NCBI RefSeq assembly: GCF_001427385.1
Contig: NZ_LMGJ01000037.1
Location: forward strand, 100,531 to 164,530
Direction: 5' to 3'
DNA from: Mesorhizobium sp. Root157
GTDB lineage: Bacteria; Pseudomonadota; Alphaproteobacteria; Rhizobiales; Rhizobiaceae
DNA length: 64,000 bases
Part shown: positions 25,124 through 34,305 of the stretch, piece by piece
How positions within the stretch are numbered: position 1 is the stretch's first letter
Layout of the letters: every line of letters starts with the position of its first letter
The notes under the pieces: model-generated
The model's input: the letters and a program-made list of their open reading frames with translations, nothing else
Told to the model about the DNA's origin: nothing
Databases searched by the model: none
Made by a program: the position numbers and the translations under genes

Positions 25124-25609
25124 CTACATCAGCCCAAGCTGCTTGTAGAAGCCGAGCGCATCGTAATAGTCGTTTTGAGCGGCGATCTTGCCGTCCTTGA
25201 CCGTGAACAGCGATGCGCCGGTGAACGAGAACGTCTTGCCGGTCGCCTTCGTGCCGTCGGCCCAGTCGCCGCTATTGGTGCCGGAAAATTCCCATTCGAA
25301 CGAGACGCGGTCGCCCTGCGCCACCGGCTCGCCCTTCATCTTCCAGACGGCATCTGGAACGGCGTTGAGGAAATTGTCGATGACATTTGTCTTGGCGGCA
25401 TCCTTTCCCTTCACCGGCGTGCCGACCGAAGCGTCGTAGTAGGTCACGTCGTCGGCAAAATAACTGGCGGCCTTGGCCGAATCGTGGGCGTTCCAGGCGG
25501 CGAGATAGGCATCGACAACCGCCTGCGAGGTGTCTTGCGCGAAGGCCGGTCGTGTGGCCAAAACGGCTGCTGTGGCTGCTGCGGATATCAGGAACTGGCG
25601 GCGTTGCAT
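25124..25609 (-). CDS. Exported NTF2-like (SnoaL/ester cyclase) protein
   Basis: The 161-residue product begins with an RR-containing signal peptide, MQRRQFLISAAATAAVLATR, cleaved near AFA-QD, so it is probably exported (Tat or Sec). The mature part is an NTF2-like domain with AYLAAWNAHDSAKAASYFADDVTYYDA at its start and the usual DRVSFEWEFSGTNSGDW sheet. GGAGG seven bases before the ATG at 25609 fixes the start; the longer frame upstream overlaps a repeat. It resembles ester-cyclase-like proteins of unknown substrate. It is transcribed toward the small operon at 24.3-25.0 kb. Confidence 0.8.
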   Translation of the reverse strand: MQRRQFLISAAATAAVLATRPAFAQDTSQAVVDAYLAAWNAHDSAKAASYFADDVTYYDASVGTPVKGKDAAKTNVIDNFLNAVPDAVWKMKGEPVAQGDRVSFEWEFSGTNSGDWADGTKATGKTFSFTGASLFTVKDGKIAAQNDYYDALGFYKQLGLM

Positions 25610-25639
25610 GTTCGTTCCTCCCATGTTGAACGGCCAATC

Positions 25640-25790
25640 GTCCCTTCTCCCCTTATGAAAGAAGGCGGCCGAGCGAAGAAAGGTCGGGCGAGAGGCCTCG
25701 GTCACAACCTGCCTCTCACCCGGATCGCCAACCTCGCCGCAACGCGGCTCGAGGCGATCCGGACTCTCCCGCAAGGGGAGAGGTCAAGCA
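25640..25790. repeat. Intergenic palindromic repeat between NTF2-like gene and patD
   Basis: GC-rich imperfect dyads fill the gap: CCTTCTCCCCTTATGAAAGAAGG, CGAGAGGC...GCCTCTCAC, and CTCTCCCGCAAGGGGAGAGG at the end, with GGATCGCC and GGCGATCC as further inverted blocks. It is of the same general type as the element at 10.6 kb. Confidence 0.6.
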
Positions 25791-27218
25791 TCACCCATGC
25801 GCGATCATGACGTGACGGACGGCGGTGTAATCCTCCAATGCGTAGAGGGACATGTCCTTGCCGTAGCCGGACTGCTTCAGGCCGCCATGCGGCATCTCGT
25901 TGGTCAGCATGAAATGGGTGTTGATCCAAGTACAGCCATATTGCAGCTGCGCCGCCGTCGCCATGGCGCGCGACACGTCCTTCGTCCATACCGAGGATGC
26001 CAGGCCGTAGTCGCTGTCGTTGGCCCAGGCCACCGCCTCGTCCGTATCGGAAAAGCGCGTCACCGATACCACCGGCCCGAACACCTCGCGCCGCACGATC
26101 TCGTCTTCCTGAAGCGCGCCCGCCACCACGGTCGGCTGGTAGTAGAAGCCCGAACCGTCGCCCGGCTTGCCGCCGGTGGTGATCTCGATGTGCTTGAGTT
26201 CCGAAGCCCGCTCGACGAAGCTCGACACACGGTCGCGCTGGCGGCGCGAGATCAGCGGGCCGATCTCGTTTTCGGTGTCGTCGGACTGGTTGTACTTGAT
26301 GGTCGAGACTGCCGACGACAGGTCGGCGACCAGCCTGTCGTAGACCTTCTTGCCGGCATAGATGCGGCAGGCTGCCGTGCAGTCCTGGCCGGCATTGTAA
26401 TAACCGAAGGCGCGCAGGCCGTTCACCACCGCGTCGATATCGGCGTCATCGAACACGATGACCGGCGCCTTGCCGCCCAGTTCCAGATGTGTGCGTTTCA
26501 CCGATTTGGCGGCGGCCTGCAGCACCTTCTTGCCGGTGGCGACGTCGCCGGTGATCGAGATCATGTTGACCTTGGGGTGGTTGATCAGCGGGCTGCCGAC
26601 GCTTTCACCTCGGCCGAGCACGACATTGACCACGCCTTCCGGCAGGATATCGGCCAGGACGCGCGCCAGTTTCAGCGCCGTCAGCGGCGTCTGCTCGGAC
26701 GGCTTGAAGACGACGGTGTTGCCGCCGGCAATGGCCGGCGCCAGCTTCCAGGCCATCATCATCAGCGGATAGTTCCACGGCGCGATGGAAGCGACGATGC
26801 CGATCGGGTCGCGGCGGACCATGGATGTGTGGCCGGGCAGGTATTCGCCGGCAACCTGGCCGGGCATGGTTCGTACTGCGCCGGCAAAAAAGCGGTAGCA
26901 GTCGACGATGGCCGGTATCTCGTCGTTCAGCACGGCGTTGATCGGCTTGCCGCAGTTCAGCGCTTCAAGCGCTGCGAATTCGTTGGCTTCGGCTTCGATG
27001 CGGTCGGCGATCTTCAACAGATAGCCGGCGCGCTGGCCAGGCGTGGTGCGCGACCACGAGACGAACGCCTTTTCGGCCGCAGCAACGGCTGCGTCGATCT
27101 GCGCGGTGCTGGCTTCGGGCAGGTTCAGGATTGTCTCGCCCGTCCTCGGGTTGAGGATCGGTTCCTCGTCTTCGGTGCCTTTCTGGAATTTCGCGCCGAT
27201 CAGCATCTCGGTGTGCAT
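25791..27218 (-). CDS. patD: Gamma-aminobutyraldehyde dehydrogenase
   Basis: The 475-residue aldehyde dehydrogenase closely resembles E. coli YdcW/PatD, which oxidises 4-aminobutanal from putrescine to GABA. Shared stretches include [39 protein letters not shown], the catalytic cysteine region [14 protein letters not shown] and the tail [20 protein letters not shown]. Unlike classical enzymes it has QDCT rather than QRCT around the nucleophile, as in E. coli. The ATG at 27218 has AAGGAG six bases upstream; the ATG at 27233 lacks that. It is the last gene of a ydcSTUV-patD-like operon, 101 bases after the second permease. Confidence 0.93.
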   Translation of the reverse strand: MHTEMLIGAKFQKGTEDEEPILNPRTGETILNLPEASTAQIDAAVAAAEKAFVSWSRTTPGQRAGYLLKIADRIEAEANEFAALEALNCGKPINAVLNDEIPAIVDCYRFFAGAVRTMPGQVAGEYLPGHTSMVRRDPIGIVASIAPWNYPLMMMAWKLAPAIAGGNTVVFKPSEQTPLTALKLARVLADILPEGVVNVVLGRGESVGSPLINHPKVNMISITGDVATGKKVLQAAAKSVKRTHLELGGKAPVIVFDDADIDAVVNGLRAFGYYNAGQDCTAACRIYAGKKVYDRLVADLSSAVSTIKYNQSDDTENEIGPLISRRQRDRVSSFVERASELKHIEITTGGKPGDGSGFYYQPTVVAGALQEDEIVRREVFGPVVSVTRFSDTDEAVAWANDSDYGLASSVWTKDVSRAMATAAQLQYGCTWINTHFMLTNEMPHGGLKQSGYGKDMSLYALEDYTAVRHVMIAHG

Positions 27219-27319
27219 GGAACTCTCCTTCATGGAAGCGGGTAGATGATAGCGAAGAGCGGCCAGCTTTAGGTCGTTGTTCCCGGTTCGCTATTCGCCA
27301 ATCCCTATTCGCTGGGTTT

Positions 27320-28135
27320 TCATTTGCCCGACCCGGCGATCTGGTCGCCGTCGCGGGTGAGGTAGTAGGCAAGCAGGATGGGCAAGAGCGTCACCAGCAC
27401 CACCACCATGGCCACGACATTGGTGACCGGGCGCTGGCGCGGCCGGATCAGTTCCTCCAGCATCCAGATCGGCAGCGTCTGCTGCTGGCCGGCGGTGAAG
27501 GTGGTGACGATGACCTCGTCGAACGACAGCGCAAAGGCCAGCATGCCGCCGGCAAGCAAAGCCGTTGCGATATTGGGCAGCACGACGTGGCGAAAGGTCT
27601 GGAAGCCGTCGGCGCCGAGGTCCATCGAGGCCTCGATCATCGAGCCGGAGGTGCGGCGGAAGCGGGCGACGGCGTTGTTGTAGACCACCACGACGCAGAA
27701 GGTGGCGTGGCCGAGAATGATCGTCCAGAACGAGAACGGAATTTCGGTCAGCGCGAAGGCCGAGCGCAGCGCGATGCCGGTGATGATGCCGGGCAGCGCG
27801 ATGGGCAGGATGACCAGCAGCGAAATCGTCTCGCGGCCGAAGAATTTCGAGCGCGACACGGCGGCTGCGCACAGCGTGCCGAGGACAATGGCAATCGCGG
27901 TCGAGATGGCCGCGACCCTCACTGATAGCGACAGCGCCTCCCACACGTCGGGTCGATTCCACGTCACGGCAAACCACTGCGTGGTCAGGCCGGGCGGCGG
28001 CCACTGGTAGCTCTTTTCCTCGGTGGTGAAGGCGTAGACGAAGATCAACAGGATCGGCGCATGCAGGAAGACGAGGCCGAGGCCGGCGGCAATCTTCAGG
28101 CCGAGGGGTGACTTCTGGCTGCGGTCAGATCGCAT
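27320..28135 (-). CDS. ydcV: Polyamine ABC transporter permease (YdcV/PotI-like)
   Basis: The 271-residue inner-membrane permease has six predicted helices and the EAA-loop segment [20 protein letters not shown] near residue 166. The N-terminus overlaps the preceding permease gene by 11 bases. In the E. coli-type ydcSTUV system this is the second permease for putrescine-type substrates. A remnant of CGAATAGGG/GCGAATAGCG intergenic repeat lies just downstream, between this gene and patD. Confidence 0.92.
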   Translation of the reverse strand: MRSDRSQKSPLGLKIAAGLGLVFLHAPILLIFVYAFTTEEKSYQWPPPGLTTQWFAVTWNRPDVWEALSLSVRVAAISTAIAIVLGTLCAAAVSRSKFFGRETISLLVILPIALPGIITGIALRSAFALTEIPFSFWTIILGHATFCVVVVYNNAVARFRRTSGSMIEASMDLGADGFQTFRHVVLPNIATALLAGGMLAFALSFDEVIVTTFTAGQQQTLPIWMLEELIRPRQRPVTNVVAMVVVLVTLLPILLAYYLTRDGDQIAGSGK

Positions 28136-29093
28136 CGAAGGCCCCCATGCGCTTGGCCATCCACAGATAGAGGCCCATGATGACGATCGGCACCACCGCG
28201 AAGGCGGCGGCCAGAGGAATGTTGCCCGCCGTGCCTTGCTGCGAGTAGACGGCCTGGCCGATGAACAGCCGCGAGGTACCGATGATCTGCGGGATGATGT
28301 AGTCGCCGAGCGTCAGCGAGAAGGTGAAGATCGAGCCGGCGACGATGCCCGGCAGCGCCAGTGGCAACAGCACGTTCCAGAACGTCTGCCGGGGCGAGGC
28401 ACCAAGGTCGGACGAGGCTTCGACGAGGTTGCCGGGCACGCGTTCGAGTGCCGCCTGCATCGGCAGGATCATGAACGGCAGCCAGACATAGACGAAGACG
28501 ATGAAGGTGCCGGTGAAGGAAACCGACAGCGAATTGCCGCCGACGATGGGCAGCGACAGCCACGCGTCGAGCAACCACAGAAGATTCAGCTTAGCCAGCA
28601 CCCAGGTCAGGATGCCTTCCTTGGCGAGGATCAGCTTCCAGGCATAGACCTTGACCAGGTAGCTCGACCAGAGCGGCAGCATCACCGCGAGATAGAACAG
28701 CGCCTTCCAGCGGCCGCGCGCATAGCGGGCGGCATAATAGGCGATGGGAAAGGCGACCGCGATGGAGGCCAGCGTCACCGCGGCCGCCATGGTGACGGTG
28801 CGCAAGATGATGTCGAGATTGGCGGCTTGCAGCAGGTCGCCATAGGTCTTCAGCGTGAATTCGCGGTTGATGAGGCCGGAAAACTCGTCGATCGAGAAGA
28901 AGCTCTGCAAAAGCAGCGCAAACAGCGAGCCGATATAGACGACGCCAAGCCACAGCACCGGCGGCAAAAGCATGAGAATCAATAGCAGCTTCGGCTTGCG
29001 CCAGAAGGCGTCCGACAAGACGCCGCGAATGCCGCCGGCCGCTGGGAGGATGGCCGGGGCGACGCGATATGAATTGGCGGTGGACATGCTCAT
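28125..29093 (-). CDS. ydcU: Polyamine ABC transporter permease (YdcU/PotH-like)
   Basis: The 322-residue permease has an N-terminal helix ([20 protein letters not shown]), a periplasmic stretch [19 protein letters not shown] typical of PotH/YdcU proteins, and the EAA-loop [19 protein letters not shown]. Its ATG overlaps the ATPase stop codon (the four bases at 29090-29093), indicating translational coupling; this decides the start over the ATG two codons later. Confidence 0.92.
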   Translation of the reverse strand: MSMSTANSYRVAPAILPAAGGIRGVLSDAFWRKPKLLLILMLLPPVLWLGVVYIGSLFALLLQSFFSIDEFSGLINREFTLKTYGDLLQAANLDIILRTVTMAAAVTLASIAVAFPIAYYAARYARGRWKALFYLAVMLPLWSSYLVKVYAWKLILAKEGILTWVLAKLNLLWLLDAWLSLPIVGGNSLSVSFTGTFIVFVYVWLPFMILPMQAALERVPGNLVEASSDLGASPRQTFWNVLLPLALPGIVAGSIFTFSLTLGDYIIPQIIGTSRLFIGQAVYSQQGTAGNIPLAAAFAVVPIVIMGLYLWMAKRMGAFDAI

Positions 29094-30088
29094 CCCGCCT
29101 CGTCCATCAGATGAAGCTGGTCGCGGTTGAAGGTCAGCACCAGCGCCTCGCCTTCTTCCGGCAGCTTGGTGCCGGCGGGCACCACGGCGTGCAGCCTCAA
29201 TCCGTCGGCATCGAGCGCCAGCCGTGTCGTGGCGCCAAGATAGTTGGCCGAAACCAGCCGCGCCGAAACGCCGTCGCCGCGCGTCGCCTTGCCGACGCGG
29301 ATCGCCTCCGGTCTCAGGCTGCCCCAGCGGTGCTGGCCGGAATAGCGCTGGACGAAATCCGGCGGCAGGACGTTGGACGAGCCGACGAAATCGGCGACGA
29401 AGCGCGTGCTGGGCCGTTCGTAGATGTCCTGCGGCGTACCGACCTGCATGATCTTGCCGTCGTTGAACACCGCGACCCGGTCCGCCATCGACAGGGCCTC
29501 GCCCTGGTCGTGGGTGACGAAGATGAAGGTGATGCCCAGTGCCTTCTGCAGCGCCTTGAGTTCCTCCTGCATGTTCTCGCGCAGCTTGAGGTCGAGCGCG
29601 CCGAGCGGCTCGTCCAGCAGCAGCACTTTCGGCTGGTTCACCAGCGCCCGCGCCAGTGCCACGCGCTGGCGCTGGCCGCCGGACAGCTGGCTGGGCCGCC
29701 GCCCGCCGAAGCCAGGAAGCCGGACAAGCGCCAGCGCCTCCTCGGCTGCCTTGTGGCGTTCGGCCTTGCCGATCCCCTTGACCATCAGGCCGTAGGCGAC
29801 GTTGTCCAGGATGTTCAGGTGCGGGAACAGTGCATAGTCCTGGAACACGGTATTGACGTTGCGCCGATAGGGCGGAACGCCTTCGGCGCGCTCGCCGAAG
29901 ATCGAAATCGAACCGGCGGTCGGCTGCTCGAAGCCGGCGATCAGCCGCAGACACGTCGTCTTGCCAGAGCCGGACGGTCCCAGCATGGCGAAGAACTCGC
30001 CCGGCGCCACGTCCAGGTCGACCGCGTCCACGGCCTTCACCTTGCCGAAATGACGCGAGACTTTCTGGAAGGAAACAGCAGAGGTCAT
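29090..30088 (-). CDS. ydcT: Polyamine ABC transporter ATP-binding protein (YdcT/PotA-like)
   Basis: The 332-residue ATPase carries Walker A GPSGSGKTT, the QLSGGQRQRVALARAL signature, Walker B LLLDEPLGALD and the VTHDQGEAL switch region, then a C-terminal TOBE domain (residues about 265-332). It energises the importer made by the two permease genes after it. It starts 138 bases after the binding-protein gene, with a strong stem-loop in between. Confidence 0.93.
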   Translation of the reverse strand: MTSAVSFQKVSRHFGKVKAVDAVDLDVAPGEFFAMLGPSGSGKTTCLRLIAGFEQPTAGSISIFGERAEGVPPYRRNVNTVFQDYALFPHLNILDNVAYGLMVKGIGKAERHKAAEEALALVRLPGFGGRRPSQLSGGQRQRVALARALVNQPKVLLLDEPLGALDLKLRENMQEELKALQKALGITFIFVTHDQGEALSMADRVAVFNDGKIMQVGTPQDIYERPSTRFVADFVGSSNVLPPDFVQRYSGQHRWGSLRPEAIRVGKATRGDGVSARLVSANYLGATTRLALDADGLRLHAVVPAGTKLPEEGEALVLTFNRDQLHLMDEAG

Positions 30089-30126
30089 GGGTCAGGTCTC
30101 GATTTCATGATCGCAGTACCGCGTCT

Positions 30127-30180
30127 CTTTCAGCACCGCTCATGCGGCCTCGCTGCGAGGTCGGCTGAGCGGGCTGAAAG
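30127..30180 (-). promoter_or_regulatory. Large stem-loop between binding-protein and ATPase genes
   Basis: CTTTCAGC-A-CCGCTCA at 30127-30142 pairs with TGAGCGG-GCTGAAAG at 30166-30180, a 15-bp stem with one bulge. Inside it CCTCG and CGAGG form a second 5-bp stem. No T-run follows. Such a structure after a binding-protein gene can protect upstream mRNA or attenuate downstream genes; that role is inferred. Confidence 0.65.
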
Positions 30181-30226
30181 GCGCGTGACGGCAATTCAGC
30201 TGCCGCCACGCCGGTCAGGCGCTCGC

Positions 30227-31387
30227 TCAGCGCCCGCCGATGACGCCGATATAGTCGGACACCCAGCGGTAGTAGGGCACGCACTGGTTGTCCTGGCTGG
30301 CGCACTGCGTCACCGGCGTTTTCCAGAACTTGATCTTCTCGAAATTCTCGAAGCCGTTGGTGGCGCAGCCTTCGTCGGTCAGAAGTTCGTTGCCCTTACA
30401 GGCTGCCGGCACGACCGGCACAGAACCGAACCAGGCGGCGAGATCGCCCTGCACTTTCGGCTTCAGCGAGTGTTCCATCCACATATAGGCGCAGTTGGGG
30501 TGCTCGGCATCGACATGCAGCATGGTGGTGTCGGCCCACCCGGTCGCACCTTCCTCGGGCACCGTCGAGGCGATCGGCTGCTTGGCCGCAATCAGCGTGT
30601 TGACCTGATACGGCCAGGAACTGGAGGCGACGACACCCTCGTTCTGGAAGTCGTCGACCTGTATCGCGGCATCGTGCCAATAGCGGCCGACCAGCGTGCG
30701 CTGCGTGCGCAAGAGGTCGAGTGCCGCCTTGTACTGGTCCTCGTTCAGTTCGTAGGGATCCTTGATGCCGAGTTCAGGCTTGTGCGCCATCAGGTAGTTG
30801 GCGGCATCGGCAATGTAGATCGGCCCGTCATAAGCCTGCACGCGGCCCTTGTTCGACTTGCCGTCGGACAGCGTCTGCTCCTCGAAGACGACGTTCCAGC
30901 TCTTCGGCGCTTCCTTGAAGATGTCGGTATTGTACATCAGCACGTTCGGTCCCCACTGATAGGGCACGCCGTAATGAACGCCGTTGACCGTGTACCAGGG
31001 CGCATTCTGCAGCCGCTCGTCCACCGTCTTCCAGCTTGCAATGAGATCGACATTGACCGGCTGCACGCGCTTGCCGGCCACAAGGCGCAGCGAGGCGTCG
31101 CCGGAGGCGGTGACCAGGTCGAAGCCGCCCTCGTTCATCAGCGCCACCATTTCGTCGGAGGTGGCGGCGGTCTTGATGGAGACCTTGCAGCTGGTCTCCT
31201 TTTCGAAATCGCTCACCCAGTCGTAGGCCTTGTCGGTTTCGCCGCGCTCGACATAGCCCGGCCAGGCCACGATCGAGAGCGCGCCTTCGCCCGGCCCGAT
31301 CTCCTTCAGCGCCTCCTGTGCGGCGGCTTGCCCGACGAAGGCCAGCGCCACAGTGAGAGCCGTGCATGATTTCAGAAATGACTGCAT
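30227..31387 (-). CDS. ydcS: Polyamine-type periplasmic binding protein (YdcS-like)
   Basis: The 386-residue product has a signal peptide (MQSFLKSCTALTVALAFVGQ, cleaved near AAAQ) and a PotD/PotF-type fold: LSIVAWPGYVERG, GGFDLVTASGDASLRLVAG, VHYGVPYQWGPNVLMYN. It closely resembles E. coli YdcS, the binding protein of the ydcSTUV-patD operon, including the cysteine-rich C-terminal region GCATNGFENF...TQCASQDNQC. Those cysteines may form disulfides in the periplasm. It is the first gene of the operon, downstream of a LysR gene on the same strand. Putrescine is the likely ligand by context. Confidence 0.9.
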   Translation of the reverse strand: MQSFLKSCTALTVALAFVGQAAAQEALKEIGPGEGALSIVAWPGYVERGETDKAYDWVSDFEKETSCKVSIKTAATSDEMVALMNEGGFDLVTASGDASLRLVAGKRVQPVNVDLIASWKTVDERLQNAPWYTVNGVHYGVPYQWGPNVLMYNTDIFKEAPKSWNVVFEEQTLSDGKSNKGRVQAYDGPIYIADAANYLMAHKPELGIKDPYELNEDQYKAALDLLRTQRTLVGRYWHDAAIQVDDFQNEGVVASSSWPYQVNTLIAAKQPIASTVPEEGATGWADTTMLHVDAEHPNCAYMWMEHSLKPKVQGDLAAWFGSVPVVPAACKGNELLTDEGCATNGFENFEKIKFWKTPVTQCASQDNQCVPYYRWVSDYIGVIGGR

Positions 31388-31490
31388 GGTCGATCCTCCC
31401 GTTTCGAAAGGGGCTGCTCGTCCATGGCCTCCCCCTTTTAAAGAGGGTGTCCTGAAAGCTGCGGTTTCGCAAATTCATTTATCAGAAAGG

Positions 31491-31513
31491 CGATATCGGT
31501 TTTTCCGATATCG
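31491..31513. promoter_or_regulatory. Palindromic LysR-type operator upstream of ydcS
   Basis: CGATATCGG and CCGATATCG, nine-base perfect inverted arms, flank TTTTT. Inside it AT-N11-AT has the symmetric form T-N11-A with CGG and CCG at the ends, the textbook shape of a LysR site. It lies five bases after the LysR gene stop and about 105 bases before the ydcS start. It could also form a weak terminator hairpin for the LysR gene, though no clear T-run follows. Confidence 0.55.
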
Positions 31514-31517
31514 TTGG

Positions 31518-32429
31518 TCAAGGCCGTTGCCGCACCGTGCGTTGCGACTGGGCGATGCCGATGAAGTCGCGGGCGGCTTGCGACAGGCCGGAGCCGCGCC
31601 GCCACACCATGCCGACCTGCACCACCGGCAGCGAGCCCGATACGTCGCGGGATTCGATGCGGTCGCCTTCCAGCGACCACGGCCGGTAAACCAGGTCGGG
31701 CAAGAGCGCCACGCCGGCGCCGGTGGCGACCAGGCTGCGCACGGCTTCCACCGAGCGGGTGCGGAACGCGACATGCGGCTTGGCGCCGATGGCCGCCAAG
31801 AGCTTGCCGGTGTTCTCCTCGATCTCGTCCACGGTCAGCATGATCAGCGGCTCGCCGGCGATGTCGCCGATACCGATGATGTCGGCTGCCGCAAGGGGAT
31901 GGCCGAGCGGCAGCCACAGCCGGTAGGCCGAGACTTCGAGGATTTCCGATTGCAGCGCGGTGCGGTCGCGCAAATTGGAGGTGACCATGACGGCGACGTC
32001 GAGCTTGCCGCCGACCAAAAGGTGCTCGAGATAATCGCCATTGTCCTCGATGGCCGAGATTTCCACCGCCGGGTTGGCGCGGCGGTAGCGGGCAAGCAGG
32101 TCCGACAGCACGTAGCCGGCCACCATCGAGGTGACGCCGAGCTGCAGCCGCCCAGGCACAGCCGCCTGCGCGCCGAAAAAGGCGCGGCGGGCGTCGGAGA
32201 CGCCGGACAGGATCTTGGTTGCGTGACGCAGGAACTGGTGGCCCTTGTGGGTGATGTTCAGCCCGCGCGAATGGCGCTCGAACAATTCGACGCCGAGATC
32301 GTGCTCCAGTTCCTTGATTGCCTCGGTCACCGACGACTGCGAGATCGACAGGTTCTGGGCAGCGCGCGACACCGTGCCTTGCTCGGCCACGGCAACGAAA
32401 TACTGCAACTGCCTCAAGGTGAACGCCAT
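31518..32429 (-). CDS. LysR family regulator of the polyamine operon
   Basis: The 303-residue product has a typical LysR HTH (FTLRQLQYFVAVAEQGTVSRAA...SQSSVTEAIKELE) and a ligand domain with LLVGGKLDVAVMV and TVDEIEENTGKLLAAIGAKP. It lies directly upstream of the ydcS-type operon and in the same direction, with a palindromic T-N11-A site between them, so it is the likely regulator of putrescine uptake and breakdown. The ligand is unknown. Confidence 0.87.
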   Translation of the reverse strand: MAFTLRQLQYFVAVAEQGTVSRAAQNLSISQSSVTEAIKELEHDLGVELFERHSRGLNITHKGHQFLRHATKILSGVSDARRAFFGAQAAVPGRLQLGVTSMVAGYVLSDLLARYRRANPAVEISAIEDNGDYLEHLLVGGKLDVAVMVTSNLRDRTALQSEILEVSAYRLWLPLGHPLAAADIIGIGDIAGEPLIMLTVDEIEENTGKLLAAIGAKPHVAFRTRSVEAVRSLVATGAGVALLPDLVYRPWSLEGDRIESRDVSGSLPVVQVGMVWRRGSGLSQAARDFIGIAQSQRTVRQRP

Positions 32430-32474
32430 GAGATTGAATAAGCATGGCTGCAGCCAAACTGCAAAGGGCGCCCT

Positions 32475-33011
32475 CTATCCGTTGGCGATCTCAAGCAGGG
32501 AATCGATAAGCACCTGCCGTTCGTCCTCGGCCAGCAGGCCGATCTCGAACAGGCTCAGGCTGCGCAATCCCTCCATTGCCAGATAGGTGACCAGCAGTGC
32601 CTTCAGGTTGGGCGTTTCCGCCTTCAACTGCGCGAAAAGCTGGCGTTTGAACGTCTTCAGCGGGGTCAGGAAATCAGGGTCTTCGGCGATGGCTGAAAAT
32701 ATCCATGACGCCGCGTCCTTGGTATCGTCGCATTCCTGCGCGGAAAGGCGAAGGTAGGTGGCCAGAAGGCTCTTGTCCGGCTCTTGCGCGCGCGCCGTTT
32801 CCATCGCCTGCTGGAAGTCGCCGAGATATTCCTCCACCAGCGCCTGCATCAGCTTTGCCTTGCTGGGGAAGTTGTAGAGCAAGCCGCCTTTCGAGACGCC
32901 AGCCCGGCTGGCGACGGCCTCCAGCGACAGGTTGCCGGGGCCTGCCTCGCGGGCCACGTCGGCTGCCGCCGCCAGAATTTTTTCGCGAGAGTTTGACTTT
33001 TTTATTTTCAT
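32475..33011 (-). CDS. TetR family repressor of the RND efflux pair
   Basis: The 178-residue product has an N-terminal TetR HTH (REKILAAAADVAREAGPGNLSLEAVASRAGVSKGGLLYNFPSK) and a helical ligand domain typical of repressors next to efflux genes. It is divergent from the RND genes, and a perfect palindrome lies between the two. I chose the ATG at 33011 because GGAG is five bases upstream; ATGs at 33032 and 33047 would put the start inside the promoter region. Likely ligands are the pump's substrates. Confidence 0.88.
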   Translation of the reverse strand: MKIKKSNSREKILAAAADVAREAGPGNLSLEAVASRAGVSKGGLLYNFPSKAKLMQALVEEYLGDFQQAMETARAQEPDKSLLATYLRLSAQECDDTKDAASWIFSAIAEDPDFLTPLKTFKRQLFAQLKAETPNLKALLVTYLAMEGLRSLSLFEIGLLAEDERQVLIDSLLEIANG

Positions 33012-33040
33012 GATGACTCCATCGCGAAGCATAGACCCAA

Positions 33041-33067
33041 TTGACAATACCGTCCAGACGGTACAGT
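33041..33067 (+). promoter_or_regulatory. Efflux promoter with embedded TetR operator
   Basis: A perfect -35 box TTGACA at 33041-33046 is followed by TACAGT at 33062-33067 (15-base spacer). Between them the palindrome TACCGTC-CA-GACGGTA occupies 33048-33063, 7-bp arms around two bases. A repressor bound there would block RNA polymerase and probably the divergent tetR promoter too. Confidence 0.7.
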
Positions 33068-33135
33068 AAAGAGTCAGATCGAGGCGCCCCGGCGTCCGCT
33101 TGCCCTATTGTCATAGCCGACCGAAAGGATCACCC

Positions 33136-34305
33136 GTGATCAAGCGCTTCCTCATCGCTTTCGTCCTGCTCGTGCTTGTTTGCGGCGGTATCGTCGGTTT
33201 CAACCTGTTCCGCGACAAGGCGATCAGCGACTTCTTCGCCAACATGCCGGTGGTCCCGCTTGCCGTCTCCACGGTCAAGGTCGAGCCTGTCACCTGGACG
33301 CCGGGCATCGAGGCCATCGGCACCGTTTCGGCGGCGCGCGGCGTCGATCTGACCGTGGAAACGACCGGCATCGTCAAGGACATCCTGTTCAAGGCAAACG
33401 ACCGTGTCGAGCAGGGGCAGCCCTTGGTGCGCCTCGATGACGCCGTTCAGCAGGCCGATCTTGCCGCTGCCAGGACACAGGCTGCATTGGATAGGCAGGC
33501 GCTCGACCGCGCGCTGGCCTTGCAGGAGCGCGGTGTCGGCAGCGATGCCACGCTCGATGCGGCGCGCGCTGCGTCCTCGGCCTCGGTCTCGCAGGTCGCC
33601 AAACTGCAGGCGGTGCTCGACCAGAAGCTTCTCAAGGCGCCGTTTTCCGGCACCATCGGCATTCCGAGGATCGATGAGGGCCAGTATGTCGCGCCGGGCA
33701 ATGCGGTTGCCACATTGCAGGACATCGACACCATGCGCACCGACTTCACCGTTCCGGAACAGCGCTTCGGCGAGTTGAAGATCGGCCAGCCGGTTCGCTT
33801 CGGCCTCACGTCCGACGATCTGCCCTATGAGGGCAAGATCATCGGCATCGACCCCAAGATCGATCCGGTCAGCCGCCTGGTATCGGTGCGCGCCGAAGTG
33901 AGCAATCCCGACGGTCGCCTCAGCCCCGGCCAGTTCCTGCAGGTTCGCGTCGACCTGCCGAAGGAAGACAACGTCATCGCCGTGCCGCAGACGTCGCTGG
34001 TGAGCAGTCTCTACGGTGATTTCGTCTATGTCGTCCGTCCGTCCGAAAAGCCGAAGGCGGATGCCGCCGCTCCGGCGACTGCGGGTGAGGCGGCTGCCCA
34101 GCCTGCCGAACCGGCGCTCACAGCCACGCAGATATTCGTCAAGGCGGGCAGACGCTCGGATGGCCGCGTCGAGATCGTCGACGGCATCAAGGCCGGTGAA
34201 GAGATCGTCACGGCTGGCCAGAACCGCCTGTCCAACGGCGCTCCCGTCAAGGTCGACAACACCGTCGACCCGGTTACGAAACTCGGCAAGGAGACGGCCG
34301 AATGA
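33136..34305 (+). CDS. RND efflux periplasmic adaptor subunit
   Basis: The 389-residue membrane-fusion protein has an N-terminal membrane anchor (VIKRFLIAFVLLVLVCGGIV), a barrel-lipoyl-hairpin core with VKDILFKANDRVEQGQPLVRLDD, and a C-terminal extension rich in Ala/Pro (PKADAAAPATAGEAAAQPAEPA). It bridges the inner-membrane pump to an outer-membrane channel not encoded here. The start is a GTG at 33136 with AAAGGA upstream; the longer frame would run through the promoter. Its stop overlaps the pump's start. Confidence 0.9.
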   Translation: MIKRFLIAFVLLVLVCGGIVGFNLFRDKAISDFFANMPVVPLAVSTVKVEPVTWTPGIEAIGTVSAARGVDLTVETTGIVKDILFKANDRVEQGQPLVRLDDAVQQADLAAARTQAALDRQALDRALALQERGVGSDATLDAARAASSASVSQVAKLQAVLDQKLLKAPFSGTIGIPRIDEGQYVAPGNAVATLQDIDTMRTDFTVPEQRFGELKIGQPVRFGLTSDDLPYEGKIIGIDPKIDPVSRLVSVRAEVSNPDGRLSPGQFLQVRVDLPKEDNVIAVPQTSLVSSLYGDFVYVVRPSEKPKADAAAPATAGEAAAQPAEPALTATQIFVKAGRRSDGRVEIVDGIKAGEEIVTAGQNRLSNGAPVKVDNTVDPVTKLGKETAE

